64,000 nt of DNA, taken from contig JAIJTS010000005.1 of assembly GCA_022732885.1 (NCBI GenBank), positions 23,665 through 87,664 on the forward strand, given 5' to 3'. A model generated the notes under the pieces. The model was not told where the DNA came from. It searched no databases and was given only the letters and a program-made list of their open reading frames with translations. Position 1 is the stretch's first letter. Each line of letters begins with the position of its first letter. This document shows positions 25,910-35,527 of this stretch, piece after piece. A program made the position numbers and the translations under genes. This DNA is from Atopobium sp. (lineage in GTDB: Bacteria > Actinomycetota > Coriobacteriia > Coriobacteriales > Atopobiaceae).

Positions 25910-28804
25910 ATGGCTTCAAGCAAAATTGCTATCCGTGGTGCACGAGAGCACAACTTGCAAAATGTTGATATTGATATCCCTCGTGATCAGCTGGTAGTTA
26001 TTACAGGACTTTCTGGCTCGGGCAAGTCAAGCCTTGCCTTTGACACAATTTATGCAGAGGGACAGCGCCGCTACGTTGAGTCTTTGTCCAGCTATGCCCG
26101 CCAGTTCTTGGGACAGATGGATAAGCCAGACCTTGACTCTATTGACGGTCTTTCTCCGGCTGTGTCTATTGATCAAAAGACAACCTCTAGAAATCCTCGC
26201 TCTACCGTAGGTACCGTTACAGAAATCTATGACTATCTGCGCCTTTTGTATGCTCGTATGGGTACTCCTCACTGCCCTGAGTGTGGACGCGTTATTGAGC
26301 GTCAGACAACAGATCAGGTTGCCGATAAAATCCTCGAGGCTGGTCAGGGACGCAGGGCTTATGTCTTGGCTCCTGTTGTTTTGGGCCGCAAAGGCGAGTA
26401 CGTCAAGCTTTTTGAGGACCTGCGCAAAGAAGGATTTTCTCGCGTTCGTGTTGACGGCGTAGTCCGTGAACTTGATGAAGAAATTACGCTGGGTAAAACG
26501 CTCAAGCACGATATTGAGGTTGTCGTTGACCGTATTGTTATCCGTCCTGATTCTTTGGGCCGCATTGTTGAGGGCGTTGAGCAGGCAACCAAGCTTGCCC
26601 AGGGCAAGGTAGGCATATTGCTTCTGGCCGATAAGTCCAATCCAGAGACTATGCCAGAAGAGCTCTTGCAGTACTCACTGGCGCTTGCTTGTCCTATTCA
26701 CGGTCACTCTATGGATGACCTGCAGCCTCGCGATTTCTCATTCAACGCTCCTTACGGCGCCTGTCCTGACTGCGATGGTCTGGGAACTCGTAAAATCATT
26801 GATGCAGCAGCACTCATTGCTGACCCAAAGCTGTCCGTATCAGAAGGCGTTTTTGGAAGCCTCTTTGGCCACTCCAATTACTATCCTCAGATTTTGTCTG
26901 CAGTCTGCAAGCATTTTGACGTATCTGATACAACACCTTGGAACAAGCTGCCCAAGAAGGTGCAAGACGCTCTTCTCGGTGGCCTTGGTTCTACTAAGAT
27001 TCGCGTTGACTATAAGACGCGCGATGGCCGCAATACGCACTGGTTCACTACGTTTTCTGGTGTCAGAAAGATTCTTTTTGACAAGTATCAAGAGACCACC
27101 TCAGAAAATATGAAGACGCATCTTGAGAAGTACATTCGCGAAATGCCTTGTACAACCTGCCATGGAGCCCGCTTAAAGCCAGAGATTCTCTCTGTTACCG
27201 TTGGCGAGAAGAACATCTGGGAGGTCTGTGAACTTTCCTGCAAAGAGTCTTTGGAGTTCTTTAAGCGGCTGACTATTACTGATCGTCAGAAGGTTATTGC
27301 AGGTCCTATTGTCAAAGAGATTGTGGCAAGGCTGCAGTTCTTGGTAAACGTTGGCTTGGACTACCTTACACTTTCTCGTGCAGCGGCATCGCTTTCTGGT
27401 GGAGAAGCCCAGCGTATTCGCCTAGCAACCCAAATTGGCGCTGGCCTTATGGGCGTCCTTTACATTCTGGACGAGCCTTCTATTGGTCTTCACCAAAGAG
27501 ACAACAACCGCCTTATTGAGACGCTTAAGCAGCTTAGAGACCGCGGTAATACCGTGCTTGTTGTTGAGCACGATGAAGATACTATTCGTGCAGCTGACTA
27601 CGTTATTGATATGGGTCCCGGCGCTGGTGAGCTTGGTGGACACGTTATTGCTGCTGGAACCCCAGAAGAGATCATTAAAAACCCTGATTCCATCACCGGT
27701 GCGTATCTCACGGGAAAGAAGCAGATTAGACTTCCAGAGGCTCGCCGTAAGCCCGGCCGCGGAAAGATCAAGATTACGGGAGCTAGCGCTAATAACCTTA
27801 AAAACGTTTCCGCCTCAATTGAGCTGGGCACGTTGACGGTAGTCACGGGCGTTTCTGGCTCCGGCAAGTCTTCCTTGGTTACCGATACCCTTGCTCCTGC
27901 GCTTACCAATGCAGTTCAGCACTCAAAGCGTGTGGTAGGAGAGTATAAAAAGCTTGAAGGCGTAGATCTTATCGATAAGGTCATTGATATTGACCAAAGC
28001 CCTATTGGTAGAACTCCTCGTTCTAACCCAGCAACCTATATTGGTCTTTGGGATGATCTGCGCGCTCTATACGCTTCAGTCCCAGAGTCTCGTGCACGAG
28101 GTTACTCAGCTGGCCGTTTCTCGTTTAACGTTCAAGGAGGCCGCTGTGAGGCTTGTAAGGGCGACGGTCAGATCAAGATTGAGATGAACTTCCTGCCTGA
28201 CGTCTATGTTCCTTGCGAGGTTTGCCACGGTAAGCGTTACAACCGCGAGACGCTAGAGATTCTCTACCACGGCAAGTCTGTCTCTGACGTTCTTGAAATG
28301 ACCGTTCATGAGGCGCTTGCGTTCTTTGCAAACATTCCTCGTATTAAGAACAAACTGCAGACCCTCCATGACGTTGGCCTGGGCTACATTCATCTTGGTC
28401 AGCCAGCAACTACGCTTTCGGGTGGCGAAGCACAGCGCGTCAAGCTTGCAAAAGAGCTTCACCGACAGCAGACTGGTAAAACTCTTTATATTCTGGATGA
28501 GCCTACAACTGGTCTTCATTTTGAGGATGTCAGACAGCTTATTGTTGTTCTTGAGCGTCTTGTTGATGCGGGCAACACCGTTCTTGTCATTGAACACAAC
28601 CTGGATGTCATCAAGATGGCTGACCGCATTATTGATATGGGTCCAGAAGGCGGCGATGGCGGTGGAACGGTAGTTGTTTCCGGTACGCCAGAAAAGGTTG
28701 CCGCAACACCAGAAAGCCACACAGGTAAGTTCCTCAAAGAGATTCTTGACCGAGATAACGCACGTCTAGCTGCAGAGAAAAAAGCTCAGAAGAAGCGTGC
28801 ATAA
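25910..28804 (+). CDS. uvrA: Excinuclease ABC subunit A
   Basis: A 964-residue damage-recognition ATPase of nucleotide excision repair. Two ABC-type ATPase modules: Walker A GLSGSGKSS near residue 33 and GVSGSGKSS near residue 645, signatures LSGGEAQRIRLA and LSGGEAQRVKLA. Zinc-binding cysteine clusters are visible (CPECG; CPDCDGLG; CTTCHGARL; CEACKGDG with CEVCHGKRY). Length is standard. The ATG follows a GTGAGGA ribosome-binding site. uvrA, a YbaK-type gene, murJ and uvrC follow closely and read as one transcription unit. Confidence 0.97.
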   Translation: MASSKIAIRGAREHNLQNVDIDIPRDQLVVITGLSGSGKSSLAFDTIYAEGQRRYVESLSSYARQFLGQMDKPDLDSIDGLSPAVSIDQKTTSRNPRSTVGTVTEIYDYLRLLYARMGTPHCPECGRVIERQTTDQVADKILEAGQGRRAYVLAPVVLGRKGEYVKLFEDLRKEGFSRVRVDGVVRELDEEITLGKTLKHDIEVVVDRIVIRPDSLGRIVEGVEQATKLAQGKVGILLLADKSNPETMPEELLQYSLALACPIHGHSMDDLQPRDFSFNAPYGACPDCDGLGTRKIIDAAALIADPKLSVSEGVFGSLFGHSNYYPQILSAVCKHFDVSDTTPWNKLPKKVQDALLGGLGSTKIRVDYKTRDGRNTHWFTTFSGVRKILFDKYQETTSENMKTHLEKYIREMPCTTCHGARLKPEILSVTVGEKNIWEVCELSCKESLEFFKRLTITDRQKVIAGPIVKEIVARLQFLVNVGLDYLTLSRAAASLSGGEAQRIRLATQIGAGLMGVLYILDEPSIGLHQRDNNRLIETLKQLRDRGNTVLVVEHDEDTIRAADYVIDMGPGAGELGGHVIAAGTPEEIIKNPDSITGAYLTGKKQIRLPEARRKPGRGKIKITGASANNLKNVSASIELGTLTVVTGVSGSGKSSLVTDTLAPALTNAVQHSKRVVGEYKKLEGVDLIDKVIDIDQSPIGRTPRSNPATYIGLWDDLRALYASVPESRARGYSAGRFSFNVQGGRCEACKGDGQIKIEMNFLPDVYVPCEVCHGKRYNRETLEILYHGKSVSDVLEMTVHEALAFFANIPRIKNKLQTLHDVGLGYIHLGQPATTLSGGEAQRVKLAKELHRQQTGKTLYILDEPTTGLHFEDVRQLIVVLERLVDAGNTVLVIEHNLDVIKMADRIIDMGPEGGDGGGTVVVSGTPEKVAATPESHTGKFLKEILDRDNARLAAEKKAQKKRA
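27203..27214 (+). repeat. Single-base variant GGCGAGAAGAAC of the 12-mer
   Basis: Inside uvrA, read as Gly-Glu-Lys-Asn. Confidence 0.75.
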
Positions 28805-28805
28805 C

Positions 28806-29315
28806 ATGGCGAGAAAAACGGCAAAGGTTCAAAAGACAAATGCAATGAGGGAGCTTGATGCTGCCAATATTGCTTACGAGTTCCAATCTTATGAGGTAGA
28901 CGAAGACGTCCCGTCTGGAGAGTTGGGCACTCATATTGCAGAGATGCTTGGAGAAGATCCAGACGCTGCGTTTAAAACGCTTGTCTGCGTGTCTTCAAGC
29001 GGAGAACATGTGGTGTGCTGTATTCCTGTAGATCAAGAGCTTGATCTTAAAAAGGCTGCAGCTGCATCCGGACAAAAGAACCTCTCCATGCTGCCTGTTA
29101 AAGAGCTTGAGGGCTTAACGGGCTATGTTCGCGGCGGCTGTACTCCCGTTGGTATGAAGAGACAGTTTCCCACTATAATTGACGAGACTGCTCAGCTTTT
29201 TGAGCTCATTCATATCTCTGGCGGAAAACGTGGACTCAGTTTGACGCTTTCTCCAGAAGATCTGGCTTCATTTGTATCGGCTACGTTTGCAGATATTGTT
29301 CGCGAGGTGCACTAG
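28806..29315 (+). CDS. ybaK: Cys-tRNA(Pro)/Cys-tRNA(Cys) deacylase, YbaK/EbsC family
   Basis: A 169-residue trans-editing factor that hydrolyses Cys-tRNA(Pro) misacylated by prolyl-tRNA synthetase. The YbaK fold is recognisable from FKTLVCVSS, the VPVDQELDLKKAA-like segment (IPVDQELDLKKAA), GYVRGGCTPVGMKRQFPT and the final HISGGKRGLSLTLSPEDL. I choose the ATG at 28806, one base after the uvrA stop; a GTG at 28797 overlapping uvrA is possible. The next gene starts on its stop codon. Confidence 0.92.
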   Translation: MARKTAKVQKTNAMRELDAANIAYEFQSYEVDEDVPSGELGTHIAEMLGEDPDAAFKTLVCVSSSGEHVVCCIPVDQELDLKKAAAASGQKNLSMLPVKELEGLTGYVRGGCTPVGMKRQFPTIIDETAQLFELIHISGGKRGLSLTLSPEDLASFVSATFADIVREVH

Positions 29316-30949
29316 TGGCATATCAGCCCAAACATATGCAATTTTCAAAAGAGTCTTCAGATAAAGAGGATTCTTCTAAGCAGAAAGATTTGAGCCGCTC
29401 TACTTCTATGATGAGCGTGCTTGTTCTGATTAGTCGTATTACGGGTTTCTTAAGAACCTGGGCCCAGGCATTTGCTATGGGTGCAACTGTTCTTGCAAGC
29501 TGCTATTCCATTGCAAATACCCTTCCTGACCAGCTCTATGAGCTTGTTGGTGCGGGAATGCTTACCACAGCATTTTTGCCGGTATATCTTTCTATTAAGA
29601 AGAAAGTTGGTCAGGATGAGGCAAATGCCTATACCTCCAACCTGCTTTCCATTGTTGTTGTTGCAACAGGACTTGTTGCAGTTCTAGGCTTCTTCTTTGC
29701 CGCAGAAGTGGTGTATACACAGTCCTTCTCGGCAGGTGCTGATTTTGACCCAACGCTGGCAGTCTACTTCTTTAGATTCTTTGTTATAGAGGTTATGCTG
29801 TATTGCTTCTCCACCATTTTCTCTGGTGTTTTGAATGCAGAGCGAGACTACCTCTGGCCAGCTGCGGCTCCTATTTTTAATAACTTTGTGACCACAGCCT
29901 CGTTCTTTGCGTATGCTTTCTTGGTAAACACTAACCCTGAGCTGGGTCTTCTTATTCTTGCGCTGGGAAATCCACTGGGTGTATTGATTCAGGTTTTGAT
30001 TCAGGTCCCATCACTTAAACGCAAGGGGATTAAGCTCTCGTGGAGAATTAACCTTAAAGATCCCGCGCTTAAAGAGACGCTGAAGATTGGCGCACCTGCT
30101 CTGATTGTTGTAGTTGCTACGTTTGTAACTATGTCTGTTCAGACAAGCTCGCAGCTTAGTGTTTCTGCGTCTGGTGCATCCGTTGCGGCATACGCTCGTC
30201 TTTGGTACACGCTGCCATATTCTATTTTGACGGTTCCTATTACTACCGCCCTCTTTACTGAGCTGTCTGATAGCTGGGCAAAAGAGAATATGGATCAGTT
30301 CAAGAAGGACTTTAAGCACGGTATCAACCAGATTCTTTTCTTTACCGTACCGTTCATGATGTATCTGATGATTTTCTCGATGCCTCTTGTTTCTATTATT
30401 GGAGCAAGCAAGTTCACTGAAGACCAGCTGCTGCTAACCCAGCAATTCTTGATTGGTCAGTCGCTTGCTTTGCCTCTGTATGGCATTGGTATGTACCTGC
30501 AAAAAGTCTGTTCCGCTATGCGTCGTATGACGCTCTATGCAGTTTCAGCAACGCTCGGTTCTGTCGTACAGGTTTTGGTGCTTCTGGTGGGTACTTCTCA
30601 CTTTGGCATGATGTTTGTAGCAACTACCTCGGCTATTTTCTACGTGGTTATCGACGCTATTATGTTGATCAGTCTGCGTAAGCACCTTGGTCAGATTGGA
30701 CTTAAATCCATGGTGTTTGCGTTTATCCGCTCAATTCTTTTTGGCCTTGCAGGATCAGCAGCAGCACTTCTGATTATGGTGGGTCTGCGCGCAGTTATTG
30801 GCGTACCAGATGGACGCGCACTTTACGGCGTTCTGTATTGCATATTCGCAGGTATTCCAGCTGTTTTGGTTACCTATGGCTTGGCTGTTCTTCTTAAATC
30901 ACCAGAGTCTGTCATGCTTCGCTCACTGGTATCTCGCGTAAGGTCATAG
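29315..30949 (+). CDS. murJ: Lipid II flippase MurJ
   Basis: A 544-residue polytopic membrane protein with about 14 hydrophobic segments, belonging to the MOP superfamily; it moves the peptidoglycan precursor lipid II across the membrane. Landmarks: ISRITGFLRTWAQAFAMGAT at residues 32-51, DQLYELVGAGMLTTAFLPVYL, and FSGVLNAERDYLWPAAAPIFNN. A charged N-terminal extension of about 25 residues precedes the first helix. GTG start overlaps the previous TAG by one base, with GAGGTG upstream. Unlike many high-GC actinobacterial MurJ proteins it has no C-terminal kinase-like domain. Confidence 0.92.
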   Translation: MAYQPKHMQFSKESSDKEDSSKQKDLSRSTSMMSVLVLISRITGFLRTWAQAFAMGATVLASCYSIANTLPDQLYELVGAGMLTTAFLPVYLSIKKKVGQDEANAYTSNLLSIVVVATGLVAVLGFFFAAEVVYTQSFSAGADFDPTLAVYFFRFFVIEVMLYCFSTIFSGVLNAERDYLWPAAAPIFNNFVTTASFFAYAFLVNTNPELGLLILALGNPLGVLIQVLIQVPSLKRKGIKLSWRINLKDPALKETLKIGAPALIVVVATFVTMSVQTSSQLSVSASGASVAAYARLWYTLPYSILTVPITTALFTELSDSWAKENMDQFKKDFKHGINQILFFTVPFMMYLMIFSMPLVSIIGASKFTEDQLLLTQQFLIGQSLALPLYGIGMYLQKVCSAMRRMTLYAVSATLGSVVQVLVLLVGTSHFGMMFVATTSAIFYVVIDAIMLISLRKHLGQIGLKSMVFAFIRSILFGLAGSAAALLIMVGLRAVIGVPDGRALYGVLYCIFAGIPAVLVTYGLAVLLKSPESVMLRSLVSRVRS

Positions 30950-30950
30950 C

Positions 30951-33008
30951 ATGGCCAGAAGCGGCGCAAAAAGCGGTAAAGATAGCTCTCAGAACAACCT
31001 TGATCCCAACTACGTGCCTTCGGGTGCTCCAGGACTTGCGCCGTCATTTTCTTCAAAACCCTCAGATGACCTGGTGTCTATTAGAGAACAGGTTGATCAG
31101 GTTCCCACTGATCCAGGTTGCTACCTTTGGAAAGACGGGTCTGGCAAGGTTATCTATGTAGGAAAGGCTAAAAACCTGCGTGCTCGCATGAGGCAGTACG
31201 TTACGCTTCAAGATGATCGAGCCAAGATTCCTCTGATGATGCAGGTTGTGCGCAGTTTTGACTACATTGTGGTAGAAAACGAGCACGAGGCGCTGGTACT
31301 GGAGCGCAATCTTATTGCTCAGTATCGTCCGTACTTTAACGTGGACTTTAAAGACGATAAGAGCTATCCCTACATCGCCATTACCGAGTCGGATACCTTC
31401 CCGGCAATTAAATACACGCGCGAGAAACACAAGAAGGGTACGCGTTATTTTGGTCCCTACACTGATTCTTATGCCGCTCGCCAGACTATTGAGACACTCA
31501 GAAAAGTAGTGCCTATCTGCTCCGCTACGTGCGTGGAATGGAAACGAGCTAAGCGTTTGCTCGAAAAAGACCCTGACGGCGCGGCTGTTGCTAACTTTCT
31601 GCTGGCAAAGAAGGGACGCCCTTGTTTTGATTACCACGTAGGCAAGGGACCTGGCGTGTGCGTGGGCGCCATTGATACTGTTTCCTACGCAAAGAACGTT
31701 AGGCAGGTAGAAAACTTCCTCCGCGGAAATCGCTCCGAGATTGTTTCTGAGCTTAAAGACCAGATGCAAGAAGCTGCTGCTGACCTAGATTTTGAGAAGG
31801 CAGGTAGGCTTAAGTCCCGCCTGACTTCACTTTCTGACCTTGATGACCGCCAGCAAGTTACATTTCCCACCTCGGTAAACATTGACCTCATTGGCATTTA
31901 CCGAGAAGAAACCATCTCCGCTGCCTGCGTTTTTGTTGTGCGAGAAGGTCGTACCATCCGCTCAGTTGAGTTTATCTTGGATAAAGGCTTGGACGTTTCC
32001 GAGGAAGAGCTGGTTTCGGGCTTCCTGAAGCGCTATTACGACGAAACCGCTGACATTCCCGCAGAGGTTAACCTGCCCATCGATCTTCTCGACGCAGAGG
32101 TTTTGTCCGAGTGGCTGACGCAAAAACGAGGCCACAACTGCGCGCTTCATCACCCACAACGTGGCGAGAAGTTCCGTCTTCTCCAGATGGCTTCTGCTAA
32201 CGCTCGTCATGCACTGATGCGCCACATGATTCGCACGGGCTATGCTGATGACCGCACTAACCAGGCGCTTCTTCAGCTGGAAAGTGCACTTGCGCTTGAT
32301 GCACCACCGCTGCGCATTGAGTGCTTTGATATTTCTACGCTTCACGGCAATTTTACCGTTGCATCGATGGTGGTCTTTACTAACGGAAAGGCCGATAAAA
32401 GCCAGTATCGTCGATTTAAGATTCGCGCTGAACTTGATGAAGCAAACGACTTTGTTTCAATGACAGAAGTCCTGGGCAGAAGGTATAGTCCGGAACGTAT
32501 GGCAGATGAGCGCTTTGGCTCACGACCTGATTTGCTGGTAGTTGATGGCGGCAAACCTCAGCTGACCGCCGCAATCAACCAGCTTAATGAGCTGGGGCTG
32601 GATATTCCTGTCTGCGGCCTTGCTAAGTCTGATGAGGAAGTCTTTGTTCCTTGGGATGACACACCAATTGTGTTACCTACAGGGTCAGCTTCTCTGTATC
32701 TCATTAAGCAAGTCCGTGATGAGTCTCACCGTTTTGCAATTACCTTCCATCGTGAGCTTAGAGATAAGGCAATGACCGTCTCTATTTTGGACGAAATCCC
32801 CGGTGTAGGTCCTAAACGCAAAAAAGACATCATGCGCCATTTTGGCTCTTTTAAGCGCTTAAAAGCCGCAAGTGTTGAGGATATCTCTCAGGTAAAAGGT
32901 GTTTCTGTGAACTTGGCAGAAACTATTTATGAAGAGCTCAAAGCTTGGGAAGAATCTTCCACGACTGTACATGAGAAGTTAGATACAAGGGGAGGAACTC
33001 ATGAGTAA
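30951..33008 (+). CDS. uvrC: Excinuclease ABC subunit C
   Basis: A 685-residue dual-incision endonuclease of nucleotide excision repair. Order of domains: a 45-residue low-complexity N-terminal extension, GIY-YIG nuclease (DPGCYLWKDGSGKVIYVGKAKNLRARM), cysteine-containing region, UVR domain (DLDFEKAGRLKSRLTSL), RNase H-like nuclease with conserved ECFDISTLHG and LLVVDGGKPQL, and helix-hairpin-helix pair (LDEIPGVGPKRKKDIMRHFG, VKGVSVNLAETI). The ATG lies one base after the murJ stop. The final eight bases overlap a small downstream gene. In other Actinobacteria rapZ, yvcK and whiA follow directly; here 14 kb intervene. Confidence 0.96.
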   Translation: MARSGAKSGKDSSQNNLDPNYVPSGAPGLAPSFSSKPSDDLVSIREQVDQVPTDPGCYLWKDGSGKVIYVGKAKNLRARMRQYVTLQDDRAKIPLMMQVVRSFDYIVVENEHEALVLERNLIAQYRPYFNVDFKDDKSYPYIAITESDTFPAIKYTREKHKKGTRYFGPYTDSYAARQTIETLRKVVPICSATCVEWKRAKRLLEKDPDGAAVANFLLAKKGRPCFDYHVGKGPGVCVGAIDTVSYAKNVRQVENFLRGNRSEIVSELKDQMQEAAADLDFEKAGRLKSRLTSLSDLDDRQQVTFPTSVNIDLIGIYREETISAACVFVVREGRTIRSVEFILDKGLDVSEEELVSGFLKRYYDETADIPAEVNLPIDLLDAEVLSEWLTQKRGHNCALHHPQRGEKFRLLQMASANARHALMRHMIRTGYADDRTNQALLQLESALALDAPPLRIECFDISTLHGNFTVASMVVFTNGKADKSQYRRFKIRAELDEANDFVSMTEVLGRRYSPERMADERFGSRPDLLVVDGGKPQLTAAINQLNELGLDIPVCGLAKSDEEVFVPWDDTPIVLPTGSASLYLIKQVRDESHRFAITFHRELRDKAMTVSILDEIPGVGPKRKKDIMRHFGSFKRLKAASVEDISQVKGVSVNLAETIYEELKAWEESSTTVHEKLDTRGGTHE

Positions 33009-33234
33009 AGCAGCAGACGAGAAGATCTTGACACTTGTGAATCCAGAATACATTAAGCGTATTCCGTTCTTTGTTCGTGGACACGCAACAGGTAAGTCTT
33101 GTGAGTATATTGCTCGGGAGTATCCAGAGCTTTACGCTGCATTTGAGGATGAACCTAGTGCTCAACAAGTTGAAGAGATGTCAAAGATCATCAACGAGCT
33201 CTTTGAGCAAAGGATGAAGAAACATAATTTGTAA
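33001..33234 (+). CDS. Small hypothetical protein overlapping uvrC
   Basis: A 77-residue protein of unknown function, hydrophilic, predicted mostly helical, no signal peptide. Its ATG overlaps the uvrC 3' end by eight bases with GGGGAGG right upstream, so it is translated from the same message. The C-terminal half (QQVEEMSKIINELFEQRMKKHN) looks like an amphipathic helix. The ribosome-binding site and codon use support a real gene; I recognise no family. Confidence 0.7.
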   Translation: MSKAADEKILTLVNPEYIKRIPFFVRGHATGKSCEYIAREYPELYAAFEDEPSAQQVEEMSKIINELFEQRMKKHNL

Positions 33235-33304
33235 AAGTTCTATCTCTATAGTTATAGGTAGACGCAACTATGGAGTTTCAAATAAATTACAAGGGACTTT
33301 TCCT

Positions 33305-33403
33305 ATGATGAGAAACCTCCTTGTTATTCGTAATGTGAATACTTGTTATGACAATAGCAATGGAGCATGGACTGTCATTTATCCATTTAACACCATTTTT
33401 TAG
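33305..33403 (+). CDS. Possible 32-residue small ORF
   Basis: ATG ATG start with AAGGGA ten bases upstream, ending at a TAG. It lies in the AT-rich spacer before the cysteine-protease gene and could be a leader peptide or a remnant. No homology is recognised; the frame may be chance. Confidence 0.2.
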   Translation: MMRNLLVIRNVNTCYDNSNGAWTVIYPFNTIF

Positions 33404-33493
33404 CCATTTACCTAACATAATCTTTTAGAAAAATTGTTTTTATTACTATAGAAGTATAAAGAAAGCAATACCACTAATGCTTGGAGGTACGTA

Positions 33494-35527
33494 ATGCGTT
33501 ACTCTAACATTCGTTACGGTTTTATTGCTAGCTTAGTAATTGTTCTTTTAATCCTTCTTTCTCCATTATGTGTTTTTGCAAAAGACTTACCCTTGTTTGA
33601 GGTCAAGGAAGTTGCTGCTAAGGTAATTCCCGCATTACTTGATGCAAATGGTATCTCCGTTGAGTCAAATGAATTTGAGATTAAAGGATATATACCAGAA
33701 TATATATATTCTACAAACGGTTTAGTTGAACGTTCTATAATTCATTTCCCAATTTATTCTGGTGAAAATATAGTCGCAAAGATTATTGCAATTTATGATT
33801 CTAGTAGAGGTGAATATTCTTTTTGTTCGTCTATATCGTCGGTGGAGTTGTTAAATAATTCTAGGCAATACATGACTAAGGGCTTGTTTATAGACATTGG
33901 GGATGATTGTTTTTATACAGATGGAAACGTATTTATCTCAACGTCTTCAGGTGAAATAAAAGGTATCGATGATTTTGATTTGACCTGTCAAAATGTTTTA
34001 AAAAATTTCTTTTCTACATTTAATTGGCAAAGTATTTCTTTAAATAATACTGGAGGTATGCAATCGACAAATACAATTCAAGGAATTGAAATGCAGAAAG
34101 TCCTTTTAAATTTACCTGGTTATCACCAAGGAGATAAGCCGATTTGCTGGGCAGCAGCAGCTTGGACGGTTGGGTCATATCTTACAAAATCTAAAACACC
34201 TTCACCAGAACAGATTGCAACAGAAATAAAAGGAACAATTTATGATTACAATGGTGGATCGGTAGCAGATGAAATTGCGGCTATGAATAAGTTTTTTTAT
34301 AGGCAGACGAATTTTAGAGTTGATGGCATTAATGTTGCTAATATACCTGTCGATAAATTTAAACAACATATCGACTTAGGATTTCCTTGCATTGTGAGGC
34401 TATCACCTTCAATCATTGATGGATTACAAGATGGTATGAAGCTATGGAAATCTGGACATAGCGTCGCTGCATGTGGATATTTATACGGAGACAGAATCGA
34501 GTCAATTTATGTACAGGATACTGCATTTAATCGAATTAATATTTTAACACCAGGACCATTGGGTTTCTTTAGATATAGCGAAGAGGGGATGGGTGTTCTT
34601 GATTTAACTAGTGTAAATCTTTTAAATGGATATCAAAGCCCTGATGGTGGTACGACGTGGTATCAATTTGTTAATGGTGATGCAAAAAAGTGTATTGGGT
34701 GGGAGGGTATTTTAGGACAATATTACTTTTTTAGCAATGAAAGTCATCTTCAAAGAGGTTGGCTTCATGAATCAGAGGGCTGGTATTATCTAGCGCCTAC
34801 TGGAGTTATGCAAAAAGGCTGGGTATTTGTTGATGGAAAATGGTATTTCCTTCAAGATAATGGCCTTATGGCTTACTCTCAATGGTTTAAATGGAATGGT
34901 GTTTGGTATTACCTCAACAGCGATGGATCTGCTCAAACAGGTTGGAAAGAAATAGAAGGTAGCTATTATTTCTTTAATGACTCAGCAAAAATGCAAACAG
35001 GCTGGGTTAATGATAGAGGTTATTGGTTTTATCTTGATTCCTCAGGAAAGATGCTTACCGGTTTTCAAACCATAGAAGGTAAAAGGTATTACTTCGCTGG
35101 TAATGGCTCTATGACTCTTGGCTGGTTTAGAGTAGGCTACCCTTGGTATTATGCAGATTCTAATGGCGTTATACAAACAGGATGGCAATATATAAAGGGA
35201 GAATGGTATTACTTCAATTATACAGGCACAATGCATCTAGGTAGGCTTATAGACGGTGGTTATATATTCCAATTAGATGAATCTTCTGGCGCTATGCAAA
35301 TTGGATGGTTTACAACGCTTGAAGGCAAGCTCTTCTTTAGAACTGAGAAAAATGTTCCTTACGGTGGACCTAAGGGTTCAATGGTAGTTGGACAAAAGGC
35401 AAGAATAGACGGTGTCGTGTATGAATTTGATCAAAAAGGCATTGCAAGAAAAGTCTTAAATCCAAATATTGTTCCTGTGTCAGTACCAACTACAGATTTA
35501 AGTGAGGTGACTGATGATGCAGCGTAG
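33494..35527 (+). CDS. Secreted papain-like cysteine protease with cell-wall-binding repeats
   Basis: A 677-residue surface protein in three parts. First a signal peptide (hydrophobic residues about 10-30) and a roughly 170-residue propeptide-like region. Second a papain-fold protease domain (about 200-380): Gln212 and nucleophile Cys218 in HQGDKPICWAAAAW keep the papain Gln-x5-Cys spacing, with His322 in KSGHSVAACGY and Asp342 in VQDTAF as likely triad partners; the best family match is the C39_2/C70-like papain group. Third about ten choline/glucan-binding type repeats (about 390-640) of the pattern GW-x-x-x-x-G-x-WYY. The gene is far more AT-rich than its neighbours, suggesting transfer from a low-GC Firmicute. 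GGAGG lies upstream of the ATG; 14 bases overlap with the next gene. Confidence 0.82.
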   Translation: MRYSNIRYGFIASLVIVLLILLSPLCVFAKDLPLFEVKEVAAKVIPALLDANGISVESNEFEIKGYIPEYIYSTNGLVERSIIHFPIYSGENIVAKIIAIYDSSRGEYSFCSSISSVELLNNSRQYMTKGLFIDIGDDCFYTDGNVFISTSSGEIKGIDDFDLTCQNVLKNFFSTFNWQSISLNNTGGMQSTNTIQGIEMQKVLLNLPGYHQGDKPICWAAAAWTVGSYLTKSKTPSPEQIATEIKGTIYDYNGGSVADEIAAMNKFFYRQTNFRVDGINVANIPVDKFKQHIDLGFPCIVRLSPSIIDGLQDGMKLWKSGHSVAACGYLYGDRIESIYVQDTAFNRINILTPGPLGFFRYSEEGMGVLDLTSVNLLNGYQSPDGGTTWYQFVNGDAKKCIGWEGILGQYYFFSNESHLQRGWLHESEGWYYLAPTGVMQKGWVFVDGKWYFLQDNGLMAYSQWFKWNGVWYYLNSDGSAQTGWKEIEGSYYFFNDSAKMQTGWVNDRGYWFYLDSSGKMLTGFQTIEGKRYYFAGNGSMTLGWFRVGYPWYYADSNGVIQTGWQYIKGEWYYFNYTGTMHLGRLIDGGYIFQLDESSGAMQIGWFTTLEGKLFFRTEKNVPYGGPKGSMVVGQKARIDGVVYEFDQKGIARKVLNPNIVPVSVPTTDLSEVTDDAA

